The notes: generated from the sequence alone by a model not told the origin. Shown: positions 1-7,852, counted from the first letter of the stretch. The stretch is 12,060 bases of DNA from JAVBPB01 sp031549965 (GCA_031549965.1 JAVBPB010000099.1:1-12060); one strand, 5' to 3'. Translations and numbers: made by a program.

Positions 1-221
1 ACTTTATTTATTATTTATATGTTAAGATTATAATTAAAAAAATATAATATAAAATACTAATACCAAATAACAATAATCTATAACTTACATTAATCTTAGT
101 GAGAGTGGTGTCACAGTACCGATGAAGCTATGATAATAAGTAGTGGAGGGATAGACACTAGTCGAATAATAATTGAATTATTAATTTTAAAATACCATTA
201 GATTCTGGTATGACTTAAAAA

Positions 222-257
222 GATTTCTTTCCTAAACGTAACAAAGGAGAAAGAATC
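222..257 (+). promoter_or_regulatory. Domain IV hairpin covering the maturase ribosome binding site
   Basis: GATTTCTTTCC (222-232) can pair imperfectly with GGAGAAAGAATC (246-257). The right arm contains the AGGAG that serves as Shine-Dalgarno for the ATG at 263, with an unusually long spacing of about 13 nt. In the well-studied Ll.LtrB intron the equivalent subdomain, DIVa, is the high-affinity maturase binding site and allows the protein to repress its own translation. That this hairpin works the same way is inference from position and shape. Confidence 0.45.
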
Positions 258-262
258 GCCTA

Positions 263-2158
263 ATGACAGTAAATGAACGAAACGATAATACAAATAAACG
301 ATTAATAAAATCAGCATTAAGATATAATGAATATTATGACCTACAAAACACCTTTGACGAATTATATCGCAAAGCAAGTGAAGAAAATAACTTCAATAAG
401 CTTTATGAAATTATCAGTAGCAAAGAGAATATCTTATTAGCTTATAGAAATATTAAGCGAAATACAGGTAGTCTTACGCCGGGAATAAATAGACGAACAA
501 TCGAGTTCTGGGAGAAAATTGATTTAGAAATATATGTAAATTATATTCAAAAACGATTAGAGGACTATCACCCCTCACCAATTCGACGTAAATTTATTCC
601 CAAGGGAAACGGAAAAGAACGACCTTTGGGAATTCCAACAATTGAGGATAGACTAATACAGCAGTGCATCAAACAAGTATTAGAACCTATATGTGAAGCT
701 AAATTTCACCCCAATAGTTATGGATTTAGACCCAATCGAAGTACTAGCCACGCAATAGCCGCATTCATTCAAAGAGTTAATTTAGGCAAAAATTATCATG
801 TAATTGATATAGATATAAAAGGTTTCTTTGATAATATAAATCATACTAAGTTAATTAAACAACTATGGACTATAGGTATTCATGATAAAAAGGTAATATC
901 TATCATTAAAGAAATGTTAAAAGCACCCATAGATGGAGAGAATGAAATAACAGAAAAAGGAGTACCACAAGGCGGAATATTGTCACCCTTATTAGCAAAT
1001 GTAGTATTAAATGAATTAGATTGGTGGATAAGTAATCAGTGGGAAACATATAAACCTTATAAACAGGTTTACCCACATATAGAAAATAAATCAGGTAATA
1101 AAAATAAAAGTAACCAATATAAAAGTTTAAGAGATACTACAAAGCTAAAAGAAATGTATGTAATACGTTATGCTGATGATTTTAAGATATTATGCAAGAA
1201 CAAAGTTCATGCACAGAAAACGTTTGAGGCAGTTAAACTATGGCTAAAAGAACGACTTAACCTTGACATCAGTGAGGAAAAATCAAAACTCATTGACATC
1301 CGCAAAAATAATTCGGATTTCTTAGGCTTTAAATTTAAAGCGGTTAAGAAGGGCAAAGTAAAAGGTCAACCAAAATGGGTAGTCCATTCACATATGAAGG
1401 ATAAATCAAAAAATGAAGTAATTGACAGCATTAAGAAACAAGTCAAAAAGACGCAGAAAACCCCTAATGAAAAGAATATTAGACGGTTAAATGCCATTAT
1501 TGCTGGACAACACAATTACTATCGGATAGCAACCCATACCTCTGAAGATTTCAGAGAAATAAATTTTAAGTTAACAAAATGTATGATAAATCGTTTAGGA
1601 AGACCATCAAAACCAAATAAATCAAGTATATTAACAAAAGAACATCAGTCCAAATATAAAGGCAATTATAGACTATATCATGTAAATAAATTTGCAATAT
1701 ACCCAATAGCGGATATAAAGAATAAATATCCAACCTTTTTCAATTTTAAAATATGTAATTACACACAAGAGGGTAGAAACTATATACATGAAAATATTGG
1801 TCATGTTGACAAAGATATTCTAAACTATATAATGAAAAATCCTATTAAAGGAGAAAGTATAGAGTTTAATGACAATAGAATATCTTTATATTCAGCACAA
1901 AAAGGATTATGTGCAATAAGCGGACAATTGTTAGAACTTGACATGGAAACACATCATAAAGAGGGACGAAAAATTAAGAATCCCGATAGATATGCAAATT
2001 TAGCATTAGTAAATTATGATGTACATAAACTAATCCATGCTACTAATGAGGGTACAATAGCTAAGTACCTTGATATAGTAAAACTTGATAAAGATGGTTT
2101 AAAGAAATTAAATAAGTTTCGTAAATATATTGGAAATTTTGAAATTAATATAAATTAA
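263..2158 (+). CDS. ltrA: Group II intron reverse transcriptase/maturase with HNH endonuclease domain
   Basis: This 631-residue multifunctional protein splices its own intron and moves it by target-primed reverse transcription. The reverse transcriptase fingers and palm are clear: RPLGIPTIEDRLIQQ near residues 120-135, DIDIKGFFDNINH in the middle, PQGGILSPLLAN near 235-246, and the catalytic YADD at 303-306. A maturase (X) domain follows (about 400-470). The C-terminal HNH-like domain has Cys550, a His-His pair at 564-565, and VHKLIH with His588 and His592. The usual CxxC of this domain is CAIS here, so the second cysteine is missing. A lysine- and asparagine-rich insertion of about 40 residues precedes the YADD motif. 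The ATG at 263 is preceded by AGGAG and lies where domain IV is expected. The frame is uninterrupted and the RNA domains are intact, so the intron may still be active. The symbol is used in the generic family sense. Confidence 0.93.
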   Translation: MTVNERNDNTNKRLIKSALRYNEYYDLQNTFDELYRKASEENNFNKLYEIISSKENILLAYRNIKRNTGSLTPGINRRTIEFWEKIDLEIYVNYIQKRLEDYHPSPIRRKFIPKGNGKERPLGIPTIEDRLIQQCIKQVLEPICEAKFHPNSYGFRPNRSTSHAIAAFIQRVNLGKNYHVIDIDIKGFFDNINHTKLIKQLWTIGIHDKKVISIIKEMLKAPIDGENEITEKGVPQGGILSPLLANVVLNELDWWISNQWETYKPYKQVYPHIENKSGNKNKSNQYKSLRDTTKLKEMYVIRYADDFKILCKNKVHAQKTFEAVKLWLKERLNLDISEEKSKLIDIRKNNSDFLGFKFKAVKKGKVKGQPKWVVHSHMKDKSKNEVIDSIKKQVKKTQKTPNEKNIRRLNAIIAGQHNYYRIATHTSEDFREINFKLTKCMINRLGRPSKPNKSSILTKEHQSKYKGNYRLYHVNKFAIYPIADIKNKYPTFFNFKICNYTQEGRNYIHENIGHVDKDILNYIMKNPIKGESIEFNDNRISLYSAQKGLCAISGQLLELDMETHHKEGRKIKNPDRYANLALVNYDVHKLIHATNEGTIAKYLDIVKLDKDGLKKLNKFRKYIGNFEININ

Positions 2159-2169
2159 AGTTCGATGGA

Positions 2170-2252
2170 ACGCCGTATGAGGTGAAAGTCTCACGTACGG
2201 TGTGAAGCAGGGGAAAAGGTAGAGATAACCTCAAAGCCTTACCTATTGCTAT
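2170..2252 (+). ncRNA. Group II intron domains V and VI
   Basis: Domain V has the exact expected size of 34 nt. The lower stem ACGCCGTA (2170-2177) pairs with TACGGTGT (2196-2203). A two-base CG bulge sits at 2194-2195. The upper stem TGAGGT pairs with GTCTCA, closed by a GAAA tetraloop at 2184-2187. The catalytic triad position reads CGC (2171-2173), an accepted variant of AGC. Domain VI follows: AGCA (2206-2209) with TGCT (2247-2250), and AGGTA (2217-2221) with TACCT (2240-2244). This leaves A2245 unpaired, eight bases from the 3' end counting the last base, where the branch-point adenosine belongs. The active-site RNA looks undamaged. Confidence 0.9.
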
Positions 2253-4078
2253 AAGTAGAAGAGGCACTTCATGCTGCTGACGGAGCAGTAATAGTTATAT
2301 CTGCAAAAGCAGGTGTAGAAGTTGGAACAGAAAAAGCTTGGGAATATTGTGAAAAACATCAACTACCACGAATATTTTTTGTAACGGATATGGATGATGA
2401 TAATGCAAGTTATAGAGAAGTTGTTGAAAAATTAAAAGACTTATATGGAAAGAAAGTTGCTCCTTTCCATTTGCCAATTAGAGAAAATGAGAAATTCGTA
2501 GGTTTCGTAAACGTAGTTAAAATGGCAGGTAGAAGGTTTACAGATACTGGATATGTAGAATGCGAAATACCAGAATATTCAAAAGCAAATCTTTCTACGT
2601 ACAGAGAGATGATTTTAGATGCAGTGGCAGAAACTAGCGAAGAGTTTATGGATAGATATTTTGAGGGCGGAGAATTCACACAGGAAGAGATTTCTAAAGC
2701 ACTTAGAGAAAATGTTATAGATGGTACAATTGTACCAGTAATGATGGGATCAGGAATACATGCACAAGGTGTAACAATGCTTTTACAAGCTATTGAAAAA
2801 TATTTGCCATCACCAAGTCAAGAGCATATTAAGCATATCGGAAAAATGGTAAAAACCGGTGAAGATTTTGAAGGTAATTATGATGATTCAAAACCTATGT
2901 CAGCACAAGTATTTAAAACAATAGTTGATCCGTTTATAGGTAAGTACTCTTTGATTAAAATATGTTCAGGTATCTTAAAATCAGATGCCTCAATATATAA
3001 CTCAGAAAAGGACACGGAAGAAAAATTATCAAGACTTTATGTACTAAGAGGAAAAGAAGCCATTGAAGTAAAAGAGCTTCATGCAGGAGATATTGGAGCG
3101 GTTGCTAAATTATCAAACACAACAACAGGAGATACATTGTCAACTAAATCAAATCCAATAGTTTATGATAAGCCTGTAATTTCAAGACCATATACATATC
3201 AAAGATTTAAAACACGTAATAAGGGAGATGACGATAAAGTATCACAGGCACTTTCCAAAATGATGGATGAAGACTTAACATTAAAAGTGGTTAATGACAG
3301 CGAAAATAGACAGACTTTAATATATGGAATTGGTGAACAGCAATTAGAAGTAACTGTAAGCAAGCTGCTTAATAAGTTTAAAGTTGATATTGAAGTTATG
3401 AAGCCAAAAGTACCATACAGAGAAACTATACGTAAAAAAGTAAAAGTGCAAGGTAAGCATAAAAAGCAATCAGGAGGACATGGACAATATGGTGATGTTC
3501 ATATTGAATTTGAACCACTTGGAGATCTTGATAAAGCCTATGAATTTTCAGAAAAAGTATTTGGTGGAGTAGTGCCAAAGAACTTTTTTCCAGCAGTTGA
3601 AAAAGGTATTCAAGAAAGTGTGTTAAAAGGACCTCTCGCAGGATATCCGGTTGTTGGAATAAAAGCTGTTCTTGTAGATGGTTCATACCATCCCGTAGAT
3701 TCATCTGAAATGGCATTTAAGATGGCAACAATTCAAGCTTTTAAACTTGGAATTATGCAGGCCTCACCTATATTACTAGAACCAATAGTATCATTAAAGG
3801 TTGTTGTACCTGATAAATTTACCGGGGACGTTATGGGTGATTTAAATAAACGTAAAGGAAGAGTACTTGGTATGAACCCAATTAGTAGTGGTAAGCAAGA
3901 AATTCTTGCAGACATACCATTATCAGATATATATGGCTATTCTACGGATCTTCGTTCAATGACAGGCGGATGGGGAGAATTCTCATATGAATTTAGCAGA
4001 TATGATCAAGCACCATCTGATGTACAGGAAAAAGTAATAGCTGAAAGTGCCAAAAAATTAGAAAAAGCTCAAGAATAG
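2253..4078 (+). CDS. EF-G-like translational GTPase, 3' exon (5' exon outside window)
   Basis: This exon encodes about 607 residues, everything after the switch II region of an elongation factor G-like protein of about 690-700 residues. The exon opens with AA completing a split Glu codon, then VEEALHAADGAVIVISAKAG, which aligns with the IEVERSM region of EF-G. An ATG at 2390 is internal, because homologous sequence continues without a break back to the intron junction. Domain II (PFIGKYSLIKICSG), domain III (YGIGEQQLEVTVSKL), domain IV (KKQSGGHGQYGDVHIEFEP) and domain V (MGDLNKRKGRVLGM) are all present. The KQSGGHGQYGD wording and overall divergence fit the EF-G paralogue often called EF-G2 or FusA2 rather than the main translocase. 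The G4 position, NKMD in true EF-G, reads TDMD here. The family acts on the ribosome with GTP, but the cellular role of this paralogue is not established. It depends on intron splicing for expression and ends just before a terminator. Confidence 0.88.
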
Positions 4079-4084
4079 ATTTTG

Positions 4085-4119
4085 GGGAGTTGCAGCTTAA
4101 TTAGATGCATCTCCCTTTT
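4085..4119 (+). terminator. Intrinsic terminator after the EF-G-like gene
   Basis: GGGAG-T-TGCA (4085-4094) pairs with TGCA-T-CTCCC (4106-4115), with a single T-T mismatch and an 11-nt loop. TTTT follows at once. It starts six bases after the stop codon at 4078 and separates this gene from the chemoreceptor. Confidence 0.8.
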
Positions 4120-4165
4120 AAATCATCTACATTAGAATCCATTAATCAAGGAAGGAAAGATAAAA

Positions 4166-6121
4166 ATGAAATCCATTAGCACTAAAATAACAATATTTGT
4201 ATCAATTATAATCATGCTTTCCATGTCAGTACTTAGTGCAATCTTAGTAACCCCTGCAAGTCGAGCTAGAAGAGAATTATTATTGACTAATTATGAAGCC
4301 AATATCCAATTAGATGCAATTAATTTAGAAAAGATGTACGACATTATGGATATAAGCCTTAAATCAGTAGCAGGAATTATTGAACAGAATAATTTAAGAG
4401 ACTCAAAAGATATTATGCCAATTTTATTAGCACTTTTTAAAAGCAATCCAGATACCTTTGATCTGTTTGTAGCTTTTGAAGATAATACAGCAATTTTTGG
4501 CTCTGAGTGGGTTCCTGAAGCTGATTATGTTGCAACAGAACGTCCATGGTATATAGCAGGTGTGCAAAATCCGGGTGTTTCTGTATTTACCGAACCATAT
4601 TTAGATGCACAAACAGGCAAAATATGTACAACATTATGCTATGGACAGGAAAAAGATGGTAAAATTCAATTTGTAACGGCAATGGATGTATTTTTTGACA
4701 AATTCTTAGAATCAATTTCTCAAAGCAAGATTAATGAAATGGGATATTGTATGCTTATTAATAAAAATGGTGAAATTTACCATCATGAAAATGAAGAATT
4801 TAATCCTGCTGTAGATGAAAGTTTTAATTTAAAAGATTTAGATAATGGCAGATATTCTCCTATATTTGCACAAACTGTTAATAGTGGAAATTTCGTTCAA
4901 ATAAAAGACTATACAGGAGTTGATTCATATTTTATACCTGTCCCTATTAATAATACAGATTGGATGGTATGTGGTGTAATTCCGGTATCATATATTGATA
5001 AGGAAATGTGGAATCAAATCATCACAAGTATTATTGTAACACTAATATTTGTGTTGATAGCTGTACTTACGATTTATTTAACTCTTAGAAGAATAATAAC
5101 AAAACCATTAAATAAAATTGTTTCCATAGCTAAAATTGTTTCAGTAGGTGACATAAATGTAAATGTAGACACCTCTTCTAATGATGAAATTGGGATATTT
5201 GCTAAATCATTTCAAGAAATTATTGATGGAACAAAGGCAAAGGTTTTATGCCTTGAATCTATAGCTAAAGGAGATCTGACTTCTAAAGTATTAATTCAAT
5301 CTGAAAATGATAAAATGGGTAAAGCTTTATCAGATATGATCCGTTCAAATAATCATATCATTTCTAATATATTAGAAGTTTCAGATAATGTATCTGATAG
5401 TTCCGGTCAAATTTCAAAAATCAGCCAAATATTATCAGAAAGTGCTGTAGAACAAGACAATGCTGTAAACAGGCTATCTCAAAATATTAACCATATTTCT
5501 AGTATTACAGATGGAAATGTTAAGCTTTCGAAAGAAACAAAGAATTTAAGTAAGGAAATCATGGAAAGTGCTCAAAAGGGTAATAGTCAAATGGAAGACA
5601 TGCTTAAGGCAGTTAATGACATTCATGAATCTAGTCAAAACATTAATAAGGTTATAAAAGTAATTGACGATATAGCATTCCAAACCAACATACTTGCTTT
5701 AAATGCGGCGGTGGAAGCTGCCAGAGCAGGTCAGCATGGTAAAGGTTTTGCAGTTGTAGCTGAAGAGGTTAGAAATTTAGCTTCAAAAAGTGCAGAAGCT
5801 GCAAAAAATACATCTTCTTTAATTACTGACTCAATGGTTAAGGCGGAAATGGGGACAAAGATTGCACAGGAAACATCGGTTTCTTTTTCGAGTATTTTAG
5901 ATGGAATTAATAAAACTTCTGAAAAAATCGATGAGATTAGCCAATCTTCTTTTACTCAGTATAGTGCTTTGAATGAAATTAGTGCGGATGTTTTGGAGGT
6001 TACTAAGGTGGTTTCAAAGACTAATGAATCGGCTAGGGATTGTGAGATGTCTAGTGAGACTATGAACCGACAGGCGGATACACTTCATGGGTTGGTTTCT
6101 CAGTTTAAGCTTAATGGTTAA
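4166..6121 (+). CDS. Methyl-accepting chemotaxis protein with extracellular Cache domain
   Basis: This 651-residue transmembrane chemoreceptor senses a ligand outside the cell and controls CheA kinase activity through CheW. The order is: transmembrane helix 1 (about 8-30); an extracellular dCache-type sensor (about 35-280) with RPWYIAGVQNPGVSVFTEPY and a ligand-domain core of FVTAMDVFF; transmembrane helix 2 (about 285-308); a HAMP linker (about 310-360); then a long coiled-coil signalling domain. The conserved hairpin tip reads DDIAFQTNILALNAAVEAAR (about 500-520), followed by GKGFAVVAEEVRNLA. No C-terminal CheR-tethering pentapeptide is visible; the protein ends SQFKLNG. The ATG at 4166 has a good AGGAAGG site just upstream. 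No chemotaxis genes sit next to it, so it is a stand-alone receptor gene. The RPWY motif is common in Cache domains that bind amino acids or related small molecules, but the ligand cannot be named. Confidence 0.95.
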   Translation: MKSISTKITIFVSIIIMLSMSVLSAILVTPASRARRELLLTNYEANIQLDAINLEKMYDIMDISLKSVAGIIEQNNLRDSKDIMPILLALFKSNPDTFDLFVAFEDNTAIFGSEWVPEADYVATERPWYIAGVQNPGVSVFTEPYLDAQTGKICTTLCYGQEKDGKIQFVTAMDVFFDKFLESISQSKINEMGYCMLINKNGEIYHHENEEFNPAVDESFNLKDLDNGRYSPIFAQTVNSGNFVQIKDYTGVDSYFIPVPINNTDWMVCGVIPVSYIDKEMWNQIITSIIVTLIFVLIAVLTIYLTLRRIITKPLNKIVSIAKIVSVGDINVNVDTSSNDEIGIFAKSFQEIIDGTKAKVLCLESIAKGDLTSKVLIQSENDKMGKALSDMIRSNNHIISNILEVSDNVSDSSGQISKISQILSESAVEQDNAVNRLSQNINHISSITDGNVKLSKETKNLSKEIMESAQKGNSQMEDMLKAVNDIHESSQNINKVIKVIDDIAFQTNILALNAAVEAARAGQHGKGFAVVAEEVRNLASKSAEAAKNTSSLITDSMVKAEMGTKIAQETSVSFSSILDGINKTSEKIDEISQSSFTQYSALNEISADVLEVTKVVSKTNESARDCEMSSETMNRQADTLHGLVSQFKLNG

Positions 6122-6165
6122 ATGGGGGGGTCTTCGCTGAGGGGGGCTTGCCTTTAGGCTGAGTA

Positions 6166-6320
6166 GAATATTCACCGAAACATTATATTTAAAATTCTGT
6201 TATGCCAAACATTCCAAGGAGCCCCTTAAAACGAAAAAGTAGCAGGAAAGCCTGCTACTTTTTTGGGTCTCCTTTCCATGGCATAAATGAATTTTAAATA
6301 TAATGTTTCTTGGAATATTC
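6166..6320. repeat. 155-nt palindromic element with nested hairpin
   Basis: The two outer arms match as inverted repeats over about 42 bases with five mismatches. Each begins with GAATATTC (6166-6173 and 6313-6320) and shares GAAACATTATATTTAAAATT, then TTATGCCA and AAGGAG further in. The centre is a perfect terminator stem. The whole could fold as one long hairpin. It encodes nothing, and I see no clear target-site duplication. It may be a MITE-like or REP-like element, or a large composite terminator. Confidence 0.8.
6234..6264. terminator. Bidirectional intrinsic terminator inside the palindrome
   Basis: A perfect 13-bp stem, AAAAAGTAGCAGG (6234-6246) against CCTGCTACTTTTT (6251-6263), closes on the four-base loop AAAG. 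It has a T run on the + strand, and its A-rich left flank supplies one on the - strand. It ends transcription of the chemoreceptor and isolates the HAD gene. Confidence 0.88.
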
Positions 6321-6413
6321 ATTTAGTTTATTGGATGCGAGGATTTATTTTATTCTACAAAAGGATAATAATGGTTGTTATATTTTTATGATATATTCAA
6401 GGAAGGTGCATGT

Positions 6414-7094
6414 ATGAGTAAAACGGTGTTGTTTTTTGATTTGTTTTTTACACTTGTTAGACCTGTTTATAGTGAACAATTGAATGAAAATGATATTTTA
6501 AATATACCTGTGGATCAATGGGAAGCTGTTGCAGAGGATAGTCAATTGTATTTTAGACGAGCAACTGGAATTGTAAAAAGTTTAAATAAGATTATTGATG
6601 AAATTGTTGACTGTGGAAATTTTAGTTTGACTCAGGAAATGAAAAATAAATTGCTACAACTTAGGGTAAATAGAATGAAATCAGCACTTGGTAATGTCGA
6701 TAATGTGATATTGGATACATTGCTTGAATTAAAAGAAAAGAATTTAGAATTATGTATTATAAGCAATGCGGATGAAATTGACAAATTAGGTTGGAAAGAT
6801 TCCCCACTATTTAATATATTTAATTTAGCGATCTTTTCATGTGATGTTGGTGTTATAAAGCCAAATCCCCTTATTTATGAAATAGCTATGAATAAAATGA
6901 ATGTTGAACCTCAAAATAGCTATTTTATTGGAGATGGAGGGTCAGACGAATTATATGGTGCAAAAAGGGTTGGGATGAAAACTATTCTTACAGAGTATTT
7001 ATTGGAGAGAGAGGAGAATAAGTTAATAGAGTTGTTACGATATGCTGATTATCACATTAAAGATTTTTGTGAAATTAAAAAGTACTTTACTTAA
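6414..7094 (+). CDS. HAD-superfamily hydrolase (subfamily IA-like)
   Basis: This is a 226-residue soluble protein of the haloacid dehalogenase-like superfamily, which hydrolyses phosphate esters or, more rarely, carbon-halogen bonds through an aspartyl intermediate. Motif I reads FFDLFFTL with nucleophile Asp9. Motif II is IISNAD with Ser117. Motif III is VIKPNP with Lys149. Motif IV is GDGGSDE with Asp174 and Asp178. A helical cap lies between motifs I and II, as in subfamily I. The residue two after the nucleophile is Phe11, where phosphatases have the Asp acid/base. Dehalogenases and some other family members also lack it, so a phosphatase role should not be assumed. The ATG at 6414 is chosen over an upstream in-frame TTG (6375) because AAGGAAGG ends about seven bases before it and motif I then sits at the N-terminus as usual. 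The gene stands alone and the substrate is unknown. Confidence 0.85.
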   Translation: MSKTVLFFDLFFTLVRPVYSEQLNENDILNIPVDQWEAVAEDSQLYFRRATGIVKSLNKIIDEIVDCGNFSLTQEMKNKLLQLRVNRMKSALGNVDNVILDTLLELKEKNLELCIISNADEIDKLGWKDSPLFNIFNLAIFSCDVGVIKPNPLIYEIAMNKMNVEPQNSYFIGDGGSDELYGAKRVGMKTILTEYLLEREENKLIELLRYADYHIKDFCEIKKYFT

Positions 7095-7253
7095 AATATA
7101 GTACTAAAATAAGCTTTTTTAATGTTTTGGGGTTTGAATGTAATTGCTTTAATGCACTTTTGATATTATGGTAGTTTTGCAGTGTATGCACACTGACAGT
7201 AGTTGTTATTTAGGTAATCACCTGAAATATGATTGATGTATTTTGATTACATT

Positions 7254-7440
7254 TTAATCTATTTTGTCAAGACTTTGCTTGAACAGGCTTGTAAAAATCA
7301 TGCTGAACCAGGGTAAGGCAAACAATTGTACATACATATGTTTATAATCATTTGAAAAATTTTCACAGCCTACATTAACGACTTTTTTAAGACCAACCTT
7401 ATTGAGGTTGTGAATTGTAATCCCAAATAGGCGTAAAATA
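7254..7440 (-). pseudogene. Decayed transposase C-terminus (insertion-sequence relic)
   Basis: Read on the - strand, one frame gives a short tail ending FTSLFKQSLDKID and a stop at 7254. A second frame upstream gives LFGITIHNLNKVGLKKVVN, so the frame appears to shift near 7360. The last coding stretch contains TTTTGTCAAGACTTTGCTTG (+ strand, 7262-7281), which recurs exactly at 12041-12060, where the same frame also ends shortly after KQSLDK. A 20-bp match in the same frame at two sites fits two copies of one transposase gene. I do not recognise the family with certainty. Confidence 0.35.
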
Positions 7441-7459
7441 CTTTTATTTAATAATTTTG

Positions 7460-7488
7460 TTTACAATATATTTGAATGGTGATATAAT
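7460..7488 (+). promoter_or_regulatory. Strong promoter-like sequence with no adjacent gene
   Basis: TTTACA (7460-7465), a 17-bp spacer, and TATAAT (7483-7488), with TG one base before the -10 (an extended -10). This is a near-consensus housekeeping promoter on the + strand. The next open frame downstream is recA, about 410 bases away, and no terminator is obvious in between. It could give a long recA leader, drive a small RNA, or be left over from a lost gene. Confidence 0.5.
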
Positions 7489-7531
7489 ATAAATATATTC
7501 TTAAGTTTCTTATAATCATTTATTCCCATAT

Positions 7532-7573
7532 CAATATTCAATATTCAATATTCAATATTCAATATTCAATATT
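7532..7573. repeat. Six tandem copies of the heptamer CAATATT
   Basis: Six perfect, uninterrupted 7-bp units lie between the orphan promoter and the recA promoter. Each contains the palindrome AATATT. Perfect units suggest recent slippage, so copy number may vary between strains. The repeat is outside any coding region and not within a promoter spacer. Confidence 0.95.
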
Positions 7574-7823
7574 ATCAATTTATTTCAGAATAAACGCACT
7601 AATTATTTTTAAATATAGTTTTATTTGCATATGACTTCAATATTTAATAATTAATTTACTAAAAATTAAATAACATAGATAAATTAATAATTAAAATATT
7701 ATTATAATGTGTAATACAAAAGCATAGAATAATTTGTAAAAAAATTAAAGATATATAAATAATTAATTTGTTAAGTTAAGGATGCATTTATCTTCCATTT
7801 GTTTTAAGTTTTTAAATTAGGTA

Positions 7824-7852
7824 TTGACAATTTTATCAAGTTAGATTAATAT
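7824..7852 (+). promoter_or_regulatory. recA promoter
   Basis: TTGACA (7824-7829) is a perfect -35. After exactly 17 bases comes TAATAT (7847-7852), a good -10. Transcription should start near 7859, directly at the LexA box, leaving a leader of about 40 bases before the recA ATG. Confidence 0.82.

Larger units (their letters stand above)
1..2252 (+). mobile_element. Group II intron, 5' end outside window, inserted in an EF-G-like gene
   Basis: This is a self-splicing, retromobile RNA element. The window opens inside its 5' RNA domains: the stretch about 100-180 resembles the late part of domain I. It continues through domain IV, which carries the maturase gene, and ends with a canonical domain V (2170-2203) and domain VI. 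I place the 3' end at 2252 because the intron then ends in AT (the AY rule). The next bases complete a Glu codon and open directly into an EF-G reading frame (Val-Glu-Glu-Ala-Leu) from 2255. An in-frame TAA at 2252-2254 straddles this junction, so the unspliced message cannot be read through. No GTGYG-type 5' boundary is visible, and only 262 bases precede the maturase, fewer than a full domain I-III needs. The 5' splice site and first exon therefore lie upstream. Splicing should restore the host gene if the intron is active. Confidence 0.9.

Noticed and set aside
2390..2392. ATG at 2390 as the start of the EF-G-like gene
   Set aside because: Conserved EF-G sequence continues upstream in frame to the intron junction, so this Met is internal and there is no ribosome binding site before it.
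3426..3915. Open frames on the - strand opposite the EF-G-like gene
   Set aside because: They are antisense to a highly conserved coding region and show no recognisable domains or start signals.
6124..6146. G-quadruplex
   Set aside because: Only two G runs are present, so a stable three-layer quadruplex would need a loop of zero length.
6375..6413. Longer HAD protein starting at TTG 6375
   Set aside because: The extra 13 residues precede the motif I strand and lack a good ribosome binding site, whereas ATG 6414 has AAGGAAGG at correct spacing.
7180..7195. Short perfect hairpin CAGTGT-ATGC-ACACTG
   Set aside because: Six base pairs with no T run and no nearby gene start. It cannot be distinguished from chance.
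7532..7573. CRISPR-like array
   Set aside because: The units are seven bases with no spacers, so it is a simple tandem repeat.
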